A stretch of 64,000 nucleotides of DNA from Limiplasma sp045538465 (GCA_045538465.1 JAZSRK010000078.1:1-64000), one strand, 5' to 3'. Shown: positions 52,779-60,768, counted from the stretch's first letter. Program-made: numbers and translations. The notes: generated by a model not told the origin, from the letters alone.

Positions 52779-53268
52779 GATTCCTCATGTCTATCGTCAA
52801 ACAGGAGCATATGCCCGGGCGCATCACGAACTCGATCAGTTTCGTAACTCGAATATCCAAAATGCTCTTTGCTGTGAAGCAATCGAGCAGGCTATCTCTA
52901 ACGGGTTCGATGGATTCCGGCTGAATCCTGAAGTTGTTACCCCGGTTATCAACACCTTTGGAGTTGACCGTGTTCAATATGTCCTGGCGAATACTGTTCA
53001 GCTGAAAATGTATGATGGACGCTTTTCAGAAGGTAACAAGCAATGGGCAAACACAATTCAGATTGTTGATGATAATGGAGCCGGTTTCGACCGCCGGCTC
53101 CATTTTGCAATCAACTCACATCCGGTTGTTCTGGATGGCTTTATCAGTCTGGCACGGAAAGAGATTCAAGAAAGAATCAAACCTTCTGTTCTTGACAGAT
53201 TGAAAGCCAAAAAGCCAAAGAAAGAAGTGGCAGACAAAAAGGTCAGAACTCAGAAGGATGCGCGATGA
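52762..53268 (+). CDS. DUF3849 family ICE protein
   Basis: A 168-aa protein. The DUF3849 pattern is visible: YRQTGAYARAHHELDQFRNSNIQNALCCEAIEQAISNGFDG, then VINTFGVDRVQYVLANTVQLKMYDGRFSEGNKQWA. The C-terminus is Lys-rich. GGAG lies 5 nt before ATG 52762, which overlaps the end of the methylase gene; ATG 52765 is possible. In related elements this domain is sometimes fused to the giant protein; here it is separate. It adjoins MobC directly (TGA ATG). Function unknown. Confidence 0.82.
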   Translation: MMKQDKIPHVYRQTGAYARAHHELDQFRNSNIQNALCCEAIEQAISNGFDGFRLNPEVVTPVINTFGVDRVQYVLANTVQLKMYDGRFSEGNKQWANTIQIVDDNGAGFDRRLHFAINSHPVVLDGFISLARKEIQERIKPSVLDRLKAKKPKKEVADKKVRTQKDAR

Positions 53269-53607
53269 ATGGCAAACCGTACAAGAGAAATCGTTTTGAA
53301 ATGCTGCGTTACGCCGGCTGAGCTCGAAATGATCAATGAGAAGATGGAACAGCTGGGCACGACAAATCGTGGCGCTTATCTTAGGAAGATGGCGATTGAT
53401 GGATATATCATTTCGCTTGATCTTCCAGAGCTAAAAGAAATGCTTCGCCTGATGCGCTACACAAGTAACAATGTGAATCAGATTGCCCACCAAGCAAATG
53501 CCACGGGAATTGTCAGGAATCAGGACCTTATTGAGATGAAAAACAGCTTTAGCGCCCTTCGAACGGAGTTGAAGGAACTGCTTTATCGGCTGGGTAGCAT
53601 CACATGA
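53269..53607 (+). CDS. mobC: MobC-type relaxosome accessory protein
   Basis: A 112-aa DNA-binding protein that helps the relaxase at oriT. The N-terminus (TREIVLKCCVTPAELEMINEKMEQLG, RGAYLRKMAIDGYII) is a ribbon-helix-helix-like region, and the core MRYTSNNVNQIAHQANATG is the MobC signature. The ATG follows the previous stop directly. A strong terminator lies just after the stop, separating it from the downstream small membrane protein and the relaxase. Confidence 0.9.
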   Translation: MANRTREIVLKCCVTPAELEMINEKMEQLGTTNRGAYLRKMAIDGYIISLDLPELKEMLRLMRYTSNNVNQIAHQANATGIVRNQDLIEMKNSFSALRTELKELLYRLGSIT

Positions 53608-53610
53608 TTT

Positions 53611-53645
53611 AGCTGGGGTAGCTTCGTGCTACCCCGCTTTTTCTT
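53611..53645 (+). terminator. Rho-independent terminator after mobC
   Basis: GGGGTAGC-TTCGT-GCTACCCC with flanking AGC/GCT is followed by TTTTTCTTT. Confidence 0.85.
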
Positions 53646-53711
53646 TATCCGTATCATTGCACTTTGAGTTTACTTAATGCAAAATAGAATTGACCAGAGG
53701 AGGTTTCTACT

Positions 53712-53987
53712 ATGCGAACTGTATTTAGATTCATCACAGCACCCTTTCGGTGGGTTATCAATATGCTGATCTGGATCTGTAGCTTGATCCTAAAGTGTTC
53801 AGCTGGAGTATTGGGCTTGCTGGGCGTAGTCAGCGGTATTCTTGCGATCCTTCTCTTTGTAGCTGGATACCAAGTGAGTGGATGGATGATGCTTGCACTT
53901 GCGCTACTAATCAGTCCAATTGGACTTCCACTTATCACTGTATTTGCTTTACGAGGCTTACAGTGGGTTAGCGATATGCTCGCATAA
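53712..53987 (+). CDS. CD1845-like small membrane protein
   Basis: A 91-aa protein with three hydrophobic stretches (about 12-35, 36-55, 58-82) and few charges: RFITAPFRWVINMLIWICSLILK at the N-terminus, then VLGLLGVVSGILAILLFVAGY. The size, position before the relaxase and sequence pattern fit the CD1845 family of conjugative transposons. GAGGAGG lies before ATG. It lies between two terminators, so it forms its own small transcription unit. Function unknown. Confidence 0.78.
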   Translation: MRTVFRFITAPFRWVINMLIWICSLILKCSAGVLGLLGVVSGILAILLFVAGYQVSGWMMLALALLISPIGLPLITVFALRGLQWVSDMLA

Positions 53988-54023
53988 TAACGAATAACAC
54001 AATAGCACTATGTAATGTTTTCT

Positions 54024-54055
54024 GAGAAAGGCAAGCCGATGCCTTTCTCTTTTTT
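54024..54055 (+). terminator. Terminator/attenuator 9 bp before the relaxase ribosome site
   Basis: The perfect 10-bp stem GAGAAAGGCA / TGCCTTTCTC with a 6-nt loop is followed by TTTTTT (54050-54055). AGGAGG of the relaxase begins only 5 nt later, so relaxase expression depends on read-through or a later promoter. Confidence 0.85.
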
Positions 54056-54072
54056 GTAAAGGAGGAGATAGT

Positions 54073-55497
54073 ATCGCCACATCACGTATCATATCAATTC
54101 ATGTAGGCAAAGGTCAGAATGCAAAGGGATCTATTGCAAAAACGATTGGTTATGTGCGAAACGAAAATAAGACTGAGGGAGAGCGTCTGATTTCTACATA
54201 CGAGTGCGAAACAATGATGGCTGATGCAGAGTTCTGGTTCTCAAAACAGAAATATCAGCAACTAACCGGCAAATCAAATGACAAGCGAGATGTTCTGGCA
54301 TATCATCTGAGACAGTCATTCCTCCCCGGGGAGATCACACCTGAAGAAGCACTTAGGTTGGGGAATGAGCTTGCCAAGCGTTTTACAAAAGGTGAACATG
54401 CCTATATTGTTTGTACTCACATTGATAGAGCTCACATTCATAATCATATCGTTTTCAACGCTGTGTCACTTGACTGTACGAAGAAATTCCGCAACTTTTG
54501 GGGAAGCGCAAAAGCTATTCGCCGGCTTAATGACATCATCTGTCTAGAGAATGGTTATTCCATCATCGAAGCACCTTCAAAACATGGATTATCCTATAAC
54601 AAGTGGTTGGGCGAAAACAAAAAGCCTAGTCACCGTGATTTGATTCGCGCTGCCATCGATAAAGCACTCCAAAAAGGGCCAGCCAGTTTTGACCAATTAT
54701 TGCAATTACTTATTGATGACGGATACGAAATAAAGACCGGCAAGGTATTTGCAATTCGCAAAATAGGACATAAGCGCTTTGCGCGCCTCGACTCGCTTGG
54801 TGATGATTATTCGTGTGAAGCTCTGCAGCAAAGGTTGGGGTACTCAGCTCGTCATTCAACCAGCAAAAGCGCACATACAGCCATCGGGAATGAACGTGTG
54901 AATTTGTTGATCGATATACCTGCAAAGCTACGTGAGGGAAAGGGAAAAGGCTATGCACGTTGGGCAAGTGTCCATAATGTAAAAGAACTTGCTAAGAGCT
55001 TGAATTTTCTTCACGAGAATGGTATTCAGTATTTTGATGAACTGCAGCAACAGACGCAAGAGATCGTTGCACGACATACTGAATTAGCTAAAAGAAGGAA
55101 AGAGATAAACCAGCGCCTTTCTGAAATCACAAATCTAATCACACACATACTCAACTACCGTAAGACAAGAGATGTTTATATTGCCTACCAAAAATCAGGT
55201 TATTCGAAGAAGTTTTATGAAGAGCACAAAGATGACATTGATATGCACAAACGTGCAAAAGCGGCTTTCGACAAGCTTGAAGGAAAGAAAATTCCATCGT
55301 TGAAAGATCTGCAAGCTGAAAAGAAACAGCTTACCGAAGAACGTAAGATCATTAATGAGGAGTACCAAGTTGTACATAGAAAAATGCGAGAAATGCTCGT
55401 TACCGAGGCTAATATCAAGCGTATTCTCTTTACTAACACAGAAAAGGATTCTCCCGTTCCTTCGCAAACAAAGAAGTCACCAACACACGAAGATTGA
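54073..55497 (+). CDS. Relaxase (PF03432, MOB-P type), ATC start proposed
   Basis: A 474-aa nicking enzyme that cuts oriT and leads DNA into the recipient. N-terminal IATSRIISIHVGKGQNAKGS..TIGYVRNENKT matches the family start M-AT-R-I, with the likely catalytic Tyr in GYVRNENK. The HUH metal site is HIDRAHIHNHIVFNAV (about residues 116-131). The C-terminal half is charged and helical. The only well-placed codon after AAAGGAGG is ATC 54073 (7 nt). The first standard starts in frame are much later (GTG 54151), inside the conserved Tyr region. A terminator just upstream and a rare start both imply low expression. Confidence 0.92.
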   Translation: MATSRIISIHVGKGQNAKGSIAKTIGYVRNENKTEGERLISTYECETMMADAEFWFSKQKYQQLTGKSNDKRDVLAYHLRQSFLPGEITPEEALRLGNELAKRFTKGEHAYIVCTHIDRAHIHNHIVFNAVSLDCTKKFRNFWGSAKAIRRLNDIICLENGYSIIEAPSKHGLSYNKWLGENKKPSHRDLIRAAIDKALQKGPASFDQLLQLLIDDGYEIKTGKVFAIRKIGHKRFARLDSLGDDYSCEALQQRLGYSARHSTSKSAHTAIGNERVNLLIDIPAKLREGKGKGYARWASVHNVKELAKSLNFLHENGIQYFDELQQQTQEIVARHTELAKRRKEINQRLSEITNLITHILNYRKTRDVYIAYQKSGYSKKFYEEHKDDIDMHKRAKAAFDKLEGKKIPSLKDLQAEKKQLTEERKIINEEYQVVHRKMREMLVTEANIKRILFTNTEKDSPVPSQTKKSPTHED

Positions 55498-55857
55498 TGC
55501 TCTACCCTCTTCGTCAAGCGTTCTTTGAACGCGTAGCCGCATGATTCATCATGCTCAAATGGGGATTGGGGATTTCTCCCCAACAAGCAAAACCGACAGA
55601 GTAGCCGCAGGCTTTCTCTGTCGGTTTTTCGCATGTGTGGCCACACGTGCATTGCTTGCTACTAGAAAAGAAACATATGGTTTATGAAATCATCTTGGTT
55701 GACTGTGAGTTGCTTTGACTTGTTGAATGGATGGAAGTGTGTCAGGATAAACTCAGAACGAGATCTTTTCTATTGCAACCGAATCGTGTTCCGAGTAAAA
55801 TAATGTCAGACAATATTTTACTCAGAATTGTGAGGTGAAAGAAAGGAGGAGCAATCG
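55498..55857. other. Intergenic region after the relaxase, candidate oriT
   Basis: No gene was found. It holds the perfect hairpin TTGGGGA-TTTC-TCCCCAA (55566-55583) followed by CAAGCAAAACC, a nic-like setting next to the relaxase gene. A terminator follows, then about 230 bp of A+T-rich DNA with an inverted AGTAAAATAATGTCAG/ATATTTTACT (about 55794-55823) before the next ribosome site. The oriT call is inference from position and structure. Confidence 0.4.
55590..55629 (+). terminator. Rho-independent terminator of the relaxase unit
   Basis: The stem AAACCGACAGAG / CTCTGTCGGTTT has an inner GTAGCC...GGC extension and is followed by TTC after a run of five T. Confidence 0.85.
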
Positions 55858-56700
55858 ATGCATAACTTCCTAAAAAAGCTCATCGGCGGAAAGAAGCAAG
55901 ATGATTTAGTTGTGCAGCACGAACACACAATTATTGTTGATCCTACGGTTGCTCCTACCTGTACGGCAGAGGGTTTGACTGAAGGTTCGCATTGTTCCAT
56001 TTGCAGAGAAGTGCTTGTACCTCAGCAAGCGATACCCGCTACTGGTCATCATTATGATGCTACCGTTACTGATCCCACTTGTACTGCTGGTGGCTTTACT
56101 GTTTACAAGTGTTCCGCTTGCGGTGATACATATACTGCTGATGAAACAGCTGCACATGGGCATACAGAAGTCATTCATGCAGCAATTGCTCCCAAATGTA
56201 CAAAAGATGGTCTCACCGAAGGAACGCACTGTTCTGTTTGTAAAAAAATCCTTATTCCCCAAAGGATTATCTCTGCGACAGGACATTGCTATTCTGCTGT
56301 TGTGACTCAACCCAGCTGTACTATAGACGGGTTTACTACATACACATGCTCCGTCTGTGGTGATACATACATCGCAGATAAAGTTCACGCCAAGGGGCAT
56401 GATGTAGTGGTTGATGCCGCAGTTGCTCCAACATGTGTCAACGAGGGTTTGACTGAAGGAGAACATTGTTCCATTTGTGGAGAGGTGATTACTACTCAAA
56501 AGGCCATTCCCACTGTTGAGCATAATTATGTTGCAGTGGTAACCGAGCCTTCTGAATCAACCGAAGGTTTTACCACATATACATGTGTTATTTGTGGAGA
56601 CAGCTATATCGGGGACATTGTGCCTCCTTACGCCATTATTTTCCGCGGGAAAGGGTATAAATCTAAAAAAGCGTGGAGAAAGAGCTCTGGAAATATTTGA
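55858..56700 (+). CDS. Cys-rich tandem repeat protein (CxxC knuckles), unknown function
   Basis: A 280-aa protein made of two alternating units, each present three times. Unit A reads TCxxEGLTEGSHCSIC...IPATGH; unit B reads GFTTYTCSVCGDTY...GH. Each contributes CxxC pairs that could bind zinc. Similar repeats are common in secreted clostridial surface proteins, but here there is no signal peptide or membrane helix: the N-terminus is MHNFLKKLIGGKKQDD, basic and short, and the C-terminus is basic. AAAGGAGG precedes ATG by 7 nt. It may be a cut-down copy of a larger surface protein carried as ICE cargo. Function unknown. Confidence 0.75.
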   Translation: MHNFLKKLIGGKKQDDLVVQHEHTIIVDPTVAPTCTAEGLTEGSHCSICREVLVPQQAIPATGHHYDATVTDPTCTAGGFTVYKCSACGDTYTADETAAHGHTEVIHAAIAPKCTKDGLTEGTHCSVCKKILIPQRIISATGHCYSAVVTQPSCTIDGFTTYTCSVCGDTYIADKVHAKGHDVVVDAAVAPTCVNEGLTEGEHCSICGEVITTQKAIPTVEHNYVAVVTEPSESTEGFTTYTCVICGDSYIGDIVPPYAIIFRGKGYKSKKAWRKSSGNI

Positions 56701-56708
56701 TCTGAAAC

Positions 56709-56732
56709 AAGGTGGGCAGTCTGCCCACCTTT
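56709..56732 (+). terminator. GGTGGGCAG hairpin, copy 1
   Basis: AAGGTGGGCAG-T-CTGCCCACCTT, closing the Cys-rich gene. It is the same hairpin as at 58854 and 62178. The T tract is short here. A TATTAT -10-like box follows at 56750. Confidence 0.75.
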
Positions 56733-56782
56733 GGGTAAAATGGAAATGCTATTATGGGCTACAGTAATGAGGTGAGAGAGCC

Positions 56783-57229
56783 ATGACGGACAACAACCGA
56801 ATCAGCACGGACGAGTTGCTGGCGCTGCTGTTCAAGGAGCGAAACCTGGAGCACTTTCTCCAGAGAAACGAATCTGCGTACCTGACGGCCTCCTTCAGCG
56901 ACTACCTGAACCAGTGGTGCAGGCAGCACCTGGCTGTGCCGGAGCAAGTCATCCGGCGGGCGAACCTGGAAAAGTCCTACGGCCACCAGCTTTTCAGCGG
57001 CAAGCGCAACCCGTCGAGGGATACGGTTTTGCAGCTGGCCTTCGCCATGGAAGCCGATCTGCCCCAAGCGCAGGAAATGCTGCGGATTGCCCGCAGGAGC
57101 CCGCTGTATCCCCGCATCAAGCGCGACGCGGCGATCATCTACTGCCTTCACAACCACATATCCCTGCTGGACACGCAGATCATCCTGCAGGACCTGAAAT
57201 TGCCGCTGCTGGGAGGGCGAGAAAAGTGA
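56783..57229 (+). CDS. Helix-turn-helix regulator paired with the kinase gene
   Basis: A 148-aa cytosolic protein. The middle (EQVIRRANLEKSYGHQLFSGKRNPSRDTVLQLAFAM) is an XRE-like helix-turn-helix, followed by EMLRIARRSPLYPRIKRDAAIIYCL, a pattern seen in clostridial HTH proteins encoded just before Ser/Thr kinase genes. GAGGTG lies 10 nt before ATG. The stop overlaps the GTG of the kinase (GTGA), so the two are coupled. Codon use turns strongly G+C-rich from this gene on, unlike the ICE genes to the left. Confidence 0.8.
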   Translation: MTDNNRISTDELLALLFKERNLEHFLQRNESAYLTASFSDYLNQWCRQHLAVPEQVIRRANLEKSYGHQLFSGKRNPSRDTVLQLAFAMEADLPQAQEMLRIARRSPLYPRIKRDAAIIYCLHNHISLLDTQIILQDLKLPLLGGREK

Positions 57230-58833
57230 AAGAATTGAAGCACATCGTGGCGGAGATGGAATCCGTGTTCGCGCAGAGCAGCTATCCCCAGGATTTCCTG
57301 GCGGCCTATGACCAGATGGAATGCCTGGCGAGCCATAAGGGCAGGGAGACCTTCCTGGTGCAGCGCAAGTCAGACGGCGAGATGGCCATCGCTAGCTGCT
57401 ATGACCGCGCCGCCTTTCCGCTGCGCCCGGACATCCAGCTGCTGCAGGACCTGAACCATCCCGGCCTGCCGCATTACTACGAGGAGTACCGGAACGAACA
57501 GATGCTGTGCGTCGTGCGGGAATACATCGAGGGCGAGCCGCTGAGCGCCTACGCCCGGGACCGCCAGCTGTCCATAGAGGATATCGCGTCCATGGCAAGG
57601 AGGCTCTGCGACATCCTGCAGGTGCTGCACACCCATGAGCCGCCCGTGGTCCACCGGGACATCAAGCCGGAGAACATCATCGTGAAGCCCGACGGCGACA
57701 TCGTGCTGATCGATTTCGACATCGCCCGCACCGTGAAGGCGGAAAGCGGCACGGACACGGTTTTCTTCGGCACCAAGGGCTACGCGCCGCCGGAGCAGTA
57801 CGGCTTCGGCCAGACGGACAGCCGGACGGACATCTACGCCTTCGGCGTGCTGCTGCGCTGGCTGGTGACGGGCAGCGACCGGGAGAACGGGAACATTTCC
57901 ACCGACCCGGACCTGCAGCATATCATCGACCGCTGCACGGCCTTCGCGCCCCAGCAGCGCTTCTCGGACGTCGGCGAGGTCCGGCGGGCGCTGGAGAGTG
58001 TCGGCAGGCGCAAGCGGCGCTTTGATCCCAGGGCCGCCGTTGCGCTGGCGCTGGCGGCGATCCTGATGCTGTGCGCGGGCTTCGCGGTGGGCCGCTGGAC
58101 CGACTGGCTGCGGCCCGTGGAAAGGATATCCTTCCAGGAGCCGCTGATCGAAAAGGCCGTGCGGCTGTGGATCGGCAAGGAGCAAGGAGCGCTGACCGAG
58201 GAGGACCTTGCCCGGGTCACGCATCTGTACATCTTCGGCGACCAGGCCTTCGGCGAAGCCTACCCGTACAACCAGTGTGACGTGGGCAGCTGTGTCGGAG
58301 GACCCATCCGCACGCTGGACGACCTGCAATTGCTTAAAAACCTGGAGGAGGTGCACATCGCCCACCAGGGCGATGTGGACGCGACGGGCATCGCGGGTAT
58401 GCTGAAGCTGTATACCGTGGATCTGAGGCACATGCACCTCTCCGGCGTCGCCGCCATCGCGGACGCGCCCGGGCTCAAGCATGCCATCCTGTTCGACTGC
58501 GGGCTTTCCGATGTAACCGCCCTTGAAAACTGTCCCTGGCTGGAGACGCTGGACATCGGCCTGAACAACATCGCGTCCCTCAACCAGGTGGGCAGCTATC
58601 CCAACGTGACAAGCCTGGGCTTCACGTGGCTGGAGATGGACAACGTGGACGACATCGCCCAGCGGTTTCCAAAGGCGAAGGTTGTGACGCTTCAGCACAC
58701 GAGCATCAGAGATCTCTCCGGCCTGAAGGCGCTCCCCAACCTGGAGGCCGTCTGGGTGCTGAACGAGCAGGCCGACGCGGTGCGCGCACTGTTTGAGGGC
58801 ACGGACGTGCAGGTGAACGTCACCGAAAACTGA
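57226..58833 (+). CDS. Membrane Ser/Thr kinase-like protein with extracellular LRR, catalytic Lys replaced
   Basis: A 535-aa protein. Residues about 30-265 form a protein kinase fold: HRD in VVHRDIKPENIIV (His143-Asp145), the metal-binding Asp in LIDFDIAR (DFD, Asp163), and GTKGYAPPEQYG. In place of the strand-3 lysine the sequence reads MAIASCYD (Ser57), so ATP handling is doubtful and it may be a pseudokinase. One transmembrane helix (AAVALALAAILMLCAGFAVG, about 270-292) leads to an extracellular leucine-rich repeat region with leucine spacing (LKHAILFDCGLSDVTALENCPWLETLDIG). It starts at GTG coupled to the HTH gene. A fragment of a related 3' end lies at 62000. Confidence 0.85.
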   Translation: MKELKHIVAEMESVFAQSSYPQDFLAAYDQMECLASHKGRETFLVQRKSDGEMAIASCYDRAAFPLRPDIQLLQDLNHPGLPHYYEEYRNEQMLCVVREYIEGEPLSAYARDRQLSIEDIASMARRLCDILQVLHTHEPPVVHRDIKPENIIVKPDGDIVLIDFDIARTVKAESGTDTVFFGTKGYAPPEQYGFGQTDSRTDIYAFGVLLRWLVTGSDRENGNISTDPDLQHIIDRCTAFAPQQRFSDVGEVRRALESVGRRKRRFDPRAAVALALAAILMLCAGFAVGRWTDWLRPVERISFQEPLIEKAVRLWIGKEQGALTEEDLARVTHLYIFGDQAFGEAYPYNQCDVGSCVGGPIRTLDDLQLLKNLEEVHIAHQGDVDATGIAGMLKLYTVDLRHMHLSGVAAIADAPGLKHAILFDCGLSDVTALENCPWLETLDIGLNNIASLNQVGSYPNVTSLGFTWLEMDNVDDIAQRFPKAKVVTLQHTSIRDLSGLKALPNLEAVWVLNEQADAVRALFEGTDVQVNVTEN

Positions 58834-58853
58834 ATACCATCGAATCCCTTTAC

Positions 58854-58880
58854 AAGGTGGGCAGACTGCCCACCTTTTTT
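58854..58880 (+). terminator. GGTGGGCAG hairpin, copy 2
   Basis: AAGGTGGGCAG-A-CTGCCCACCTT with TTTTT after it. It is followed by a promoter-like TATGATATAAC at about 58895. Confidence 0.9.
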
Positions 58881-58961
58881 GTGTCTTTCTTTGCTATGAT
58901 ATAACATAGCCACAATATAGCAAGGAGGCTTTTTTGGGCAAATCAGAAGTTCTGCGGCGCG

Positions 58962-59591
58962 GTGGCGTCCCAGGCCTACCGTTGGGGTTACATCTGCGAA
59001 TACTGCAAGCAGCCGGTGGAGAAGAAGAATTACATCTCCACCCAGGTGGGCAGCATGCACAAGTCCACCACCTGGGTGACCATCACCGCCGACGGGGCCA
59101 AGGCGATGGAGGAGCAGGCCCGGATGCAGCTGGTCGGCCCCGTAGCCCAGATGCAGGCGAAGCTCGACGCGGGGCAGTTCGACGTGCCCGAGAAGGAGGA
59201 CGGCAAGTGTCCCCATTGCAAGAAGTACCAGCACTGGTCGTCCGCGATTCGCAACCAGATCGCCGCGCACAGCAACCCGAAGAAGGGCAGGGGCGACGCC
59301 TTCGCCATGGGCTGCAGCACACTCTTCTTCGGCATGTGGCCCGGGATCGGACTGATGCTGCTGGCGGACAAGCTGTTCCAACCAGGCGAGGATGAGAGGA
59401 CATATTACGTAATCGGCTCGCTGGTGTTGGGATTCACGCTCACTTTGCTCGTGGTTCGAACCATCTTCAAAAAGAGCGAGGCCAAGCTGGACGCGCAGGT
59501 GAAGGAGCTGGAGGGCCTGGAGAAGAACGAGCCCCGCTTCATCGCCTGGGAGGAGCTGAACAGCGGCCTTCGGGGCATCAGCGTCCGCTGA
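58962..59591 (+). CDS. Zinc-ribbon membrane protein, possible start-proximal frameshift
   Basis: A protein of about 209 aa with two CxxC pairs (YICEYCKQP, KCPHCKKYQ) and two transmembrane helices (LFFGMWPGIGLMLLADKLF and YYVIGSLVLGFTLTLLVVRTIF), then a charged tail. Family unknown. AAGGAGG at 58922-58928 points to TTG 58934 (LGKSEV...), but that frame loses sense after six codons. One extra base near 58950 would join it to CGAVASQAYRWGYICEYC. Without that, the only start in the coding frame is GTG 58962, which has no ribosome site. Either the gene is damaged or the sequence has an error. Confidence 0.65.
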   Translation: MASQAYRWGYICEYCKQPVEKKNYISTQVGSMHKSTTWVTITADGAKAMEEQARMQLVGPVAQMQAKLDAGQFDVPEKEDGKCPHCKKYQHWSSAIRNQIAAHSNPKKGRGDAFAMGCSTLFFGMWPGIGLMLLADKLFQPGEDERTYYVIGSLVLGFTLTLLVVRTIFKKSEAKLDAQVKELEGLEKNEPRFIAWEELNSGLRGISVR

Positions 59592-59627
59592 ACCAACCAT
59601 CACAACCATCAAAAAGAGGTCAATCCC

Positions 59628-60083
59628 ATGAAAAAGCTGATTGCAATGATTCTCGTTCTCGCGCTGGCGTTTGTGCTGACTGGCTGCGGTGCTCACAAGG
59701 CCGAATGCAAGGTCATCTCCGCCGAGTTCGTCGACGCGGTGCCCATGAACGGCGGCGTCCAGGTCAACTACGAGGGCAAGTCCATCTTCAAGATCGTGTT
59801 CACCGCCACGCTGGCCGACGGCTTCACCGCCGACGGCGCGAAGGGCGACGACTTCCGCAAGGCCATGTACAGCCGCATCAGCGATGGCTGCAAGCTGACC
59901 TTCGACGGCGGCGAGGGTGAGCAGGTGTGGGGCTACTGGCCCAAAAAGGCCACCCAGTACGCCGCCGACACCATGACCCTGTTCTACACCGTGCTGGAGA
60001 GCACCGAGGCCTCCACCCTCACCTTCACGCTGGACGGCAGCGTGCTGGGCGACGCGGCTTATCAATTCAGCTACAATCCGTAA
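59628..60083 (+). CDS. Secreted lipoprotein, unknown function
   Basis: A 151-aa lipoprotein: signal peptide KKLIAMILVLALAFVLTGC with lipobox LTGC (Cys at about residue 20). The mature part is beta-rich and has no recognised domain; it ends YQFSYNP. AAAGAGG lies 8 nt before ATG. It lies in a plus-strand row of small exported proteins, 36 bp after the zinc-ribbon protein and 28 bp before the next gene, probably one operon. Role unknown. Confidence 0.8.
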   Translation: MKKLIAMILVLALAFVLTGCGAHKAECKVISAEFVDAVPMNGGVQVNYEGKSIFKIVFTATLADGFTADGAKGDDFRKAMYSRISDGCKLTFDGGEGEQVWGYWPKKATQYAADTMTLFYTVLESTEASTLTFTLDGSVLGDAAYQFSYNP

Positions 60084-60111
60084 ACCCAACACACAACGAG
60101 GAGGTTTTCCC

Positions 60112-60768
60112 ATGAAGAAGCTGCTTGCGATTCTGTTGACATGTGCTCTGGCCGTGGCGGGCCTGTGCGCCGCCTGCTGTGAGGAGCAGGAAATCCAGGT
60201 CGTCTCCTTCGGCCATTACGAACAGGACAACGACACGGACAACGGGCCTGAGCCTATCGAGTGGATCATCCTGACGCAGTTCGGGAACCGCGCGCTGCTG
60301 CTGAGCCGCGACTGCCTGGACGCGCAGTATTTCAATGACGATTTCGGCTCCGCGCCGTGGGAAAGCTGCTCACTTCGAAGCTGGCTGAACGACGCCTTCC
60401 TGAAAGCGGCCTTCACGGAGGAGGAGCAGGCGCGGATCTTCGATACCACCAACGCCAATACCATGGTGGACGGCTATCCGGGGCTTCCCGCGAACAGCAA
60501 CCCTACGACAGACAGGGTCTTTCTGCTGAGCTACAAGGAATTGATGGCGTTCGCCGGCACCATCACCATTCCCGGGGCGACGGCGTACGCCGAGGCCCGC
60601 TGCAATCCCGGGTCCGGCGATTCCGCGTCCGCCTGGTGGCTGCGCTCGCCGGGGCCGGACGACCATGCCGCGCTCGTGCTCTACGAAAGCGGCGAGTTGA
60701 ATTATTACCCCGCCGACCTCAACCGCAGGGGCGTCCGTCCGGCGCTGACGGTGAACCTGGAGAATTGA
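60112..60768 (+). CDS. Secreted DUF6273-type protein
   Basis: A 218-aa protein with a signal peptide (KKLLAILLTCALAVAGLCAACC; a lipid-modified Cys is possible). The domain EPIEWIILTQFGNRALLLSRDCLDAQYFN, SLRSWLNDAFLKAAFTEEE, DRVFLLSYKE, AWWLRSPG and GVRPALTVNL is the DUF6273 pattern (related to formylglycine-like folds of secreted clostridial proteins). GAGGAGG precedes ATG by 8 nt. It is probably displayed on the cell surface. The function is not known. Confidence 0.82.
   Translation: MKKLLAILLTCALAVAGLCAACCEEQEIQVVSFGHYEQDNDTDNGPEPIEWIILTQFGNRALLLSRDCLDAQYFNDDFGSAPWESCSLRSWLNDAFLKAAFTEEEQARIFDTTNANTMVDGYPGLPANSNPTTDRVFLLSYKELMAFAGTITIPGATAYAEARCNPGSGDSASAWWLRSPGPDDHAALVLYESGELNYYPADLNRRGVRPALTVNLEN

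Larger units (their letters stand above)
21367..56700. mobile_element. Tn1549/CTn-type integrative conjugative element (right end not resolved)
   Basis: The block starts at the truncated tRNA-Val and contains a full transfer set: relaxase, MobC, VirD4, VirB4, VirB6-like, PrgI, PcfB, NlpC/P60 and topoisomerase III, plus ParA/ParB partition, a replication-initiator-like protein and a sortase/adhesin pair. Gene order follows the CD1107-CD1112-type conjugative transposons of Clostridia. All genes lie on the plus strand. The right limit is set provisionally before the change in base use at about 56.75 kb. No second tRNA copy or intact integrase was found to the right, so the element may continue past the window with 56.8-64 kb as cargo. 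Confidence 0.8.

Noticed and set aside
57370..58698. Long minus-strand open frame opposite the kinase gene
   Set aside because: High G+C third positions create open antisense frames; no motif or start signal.
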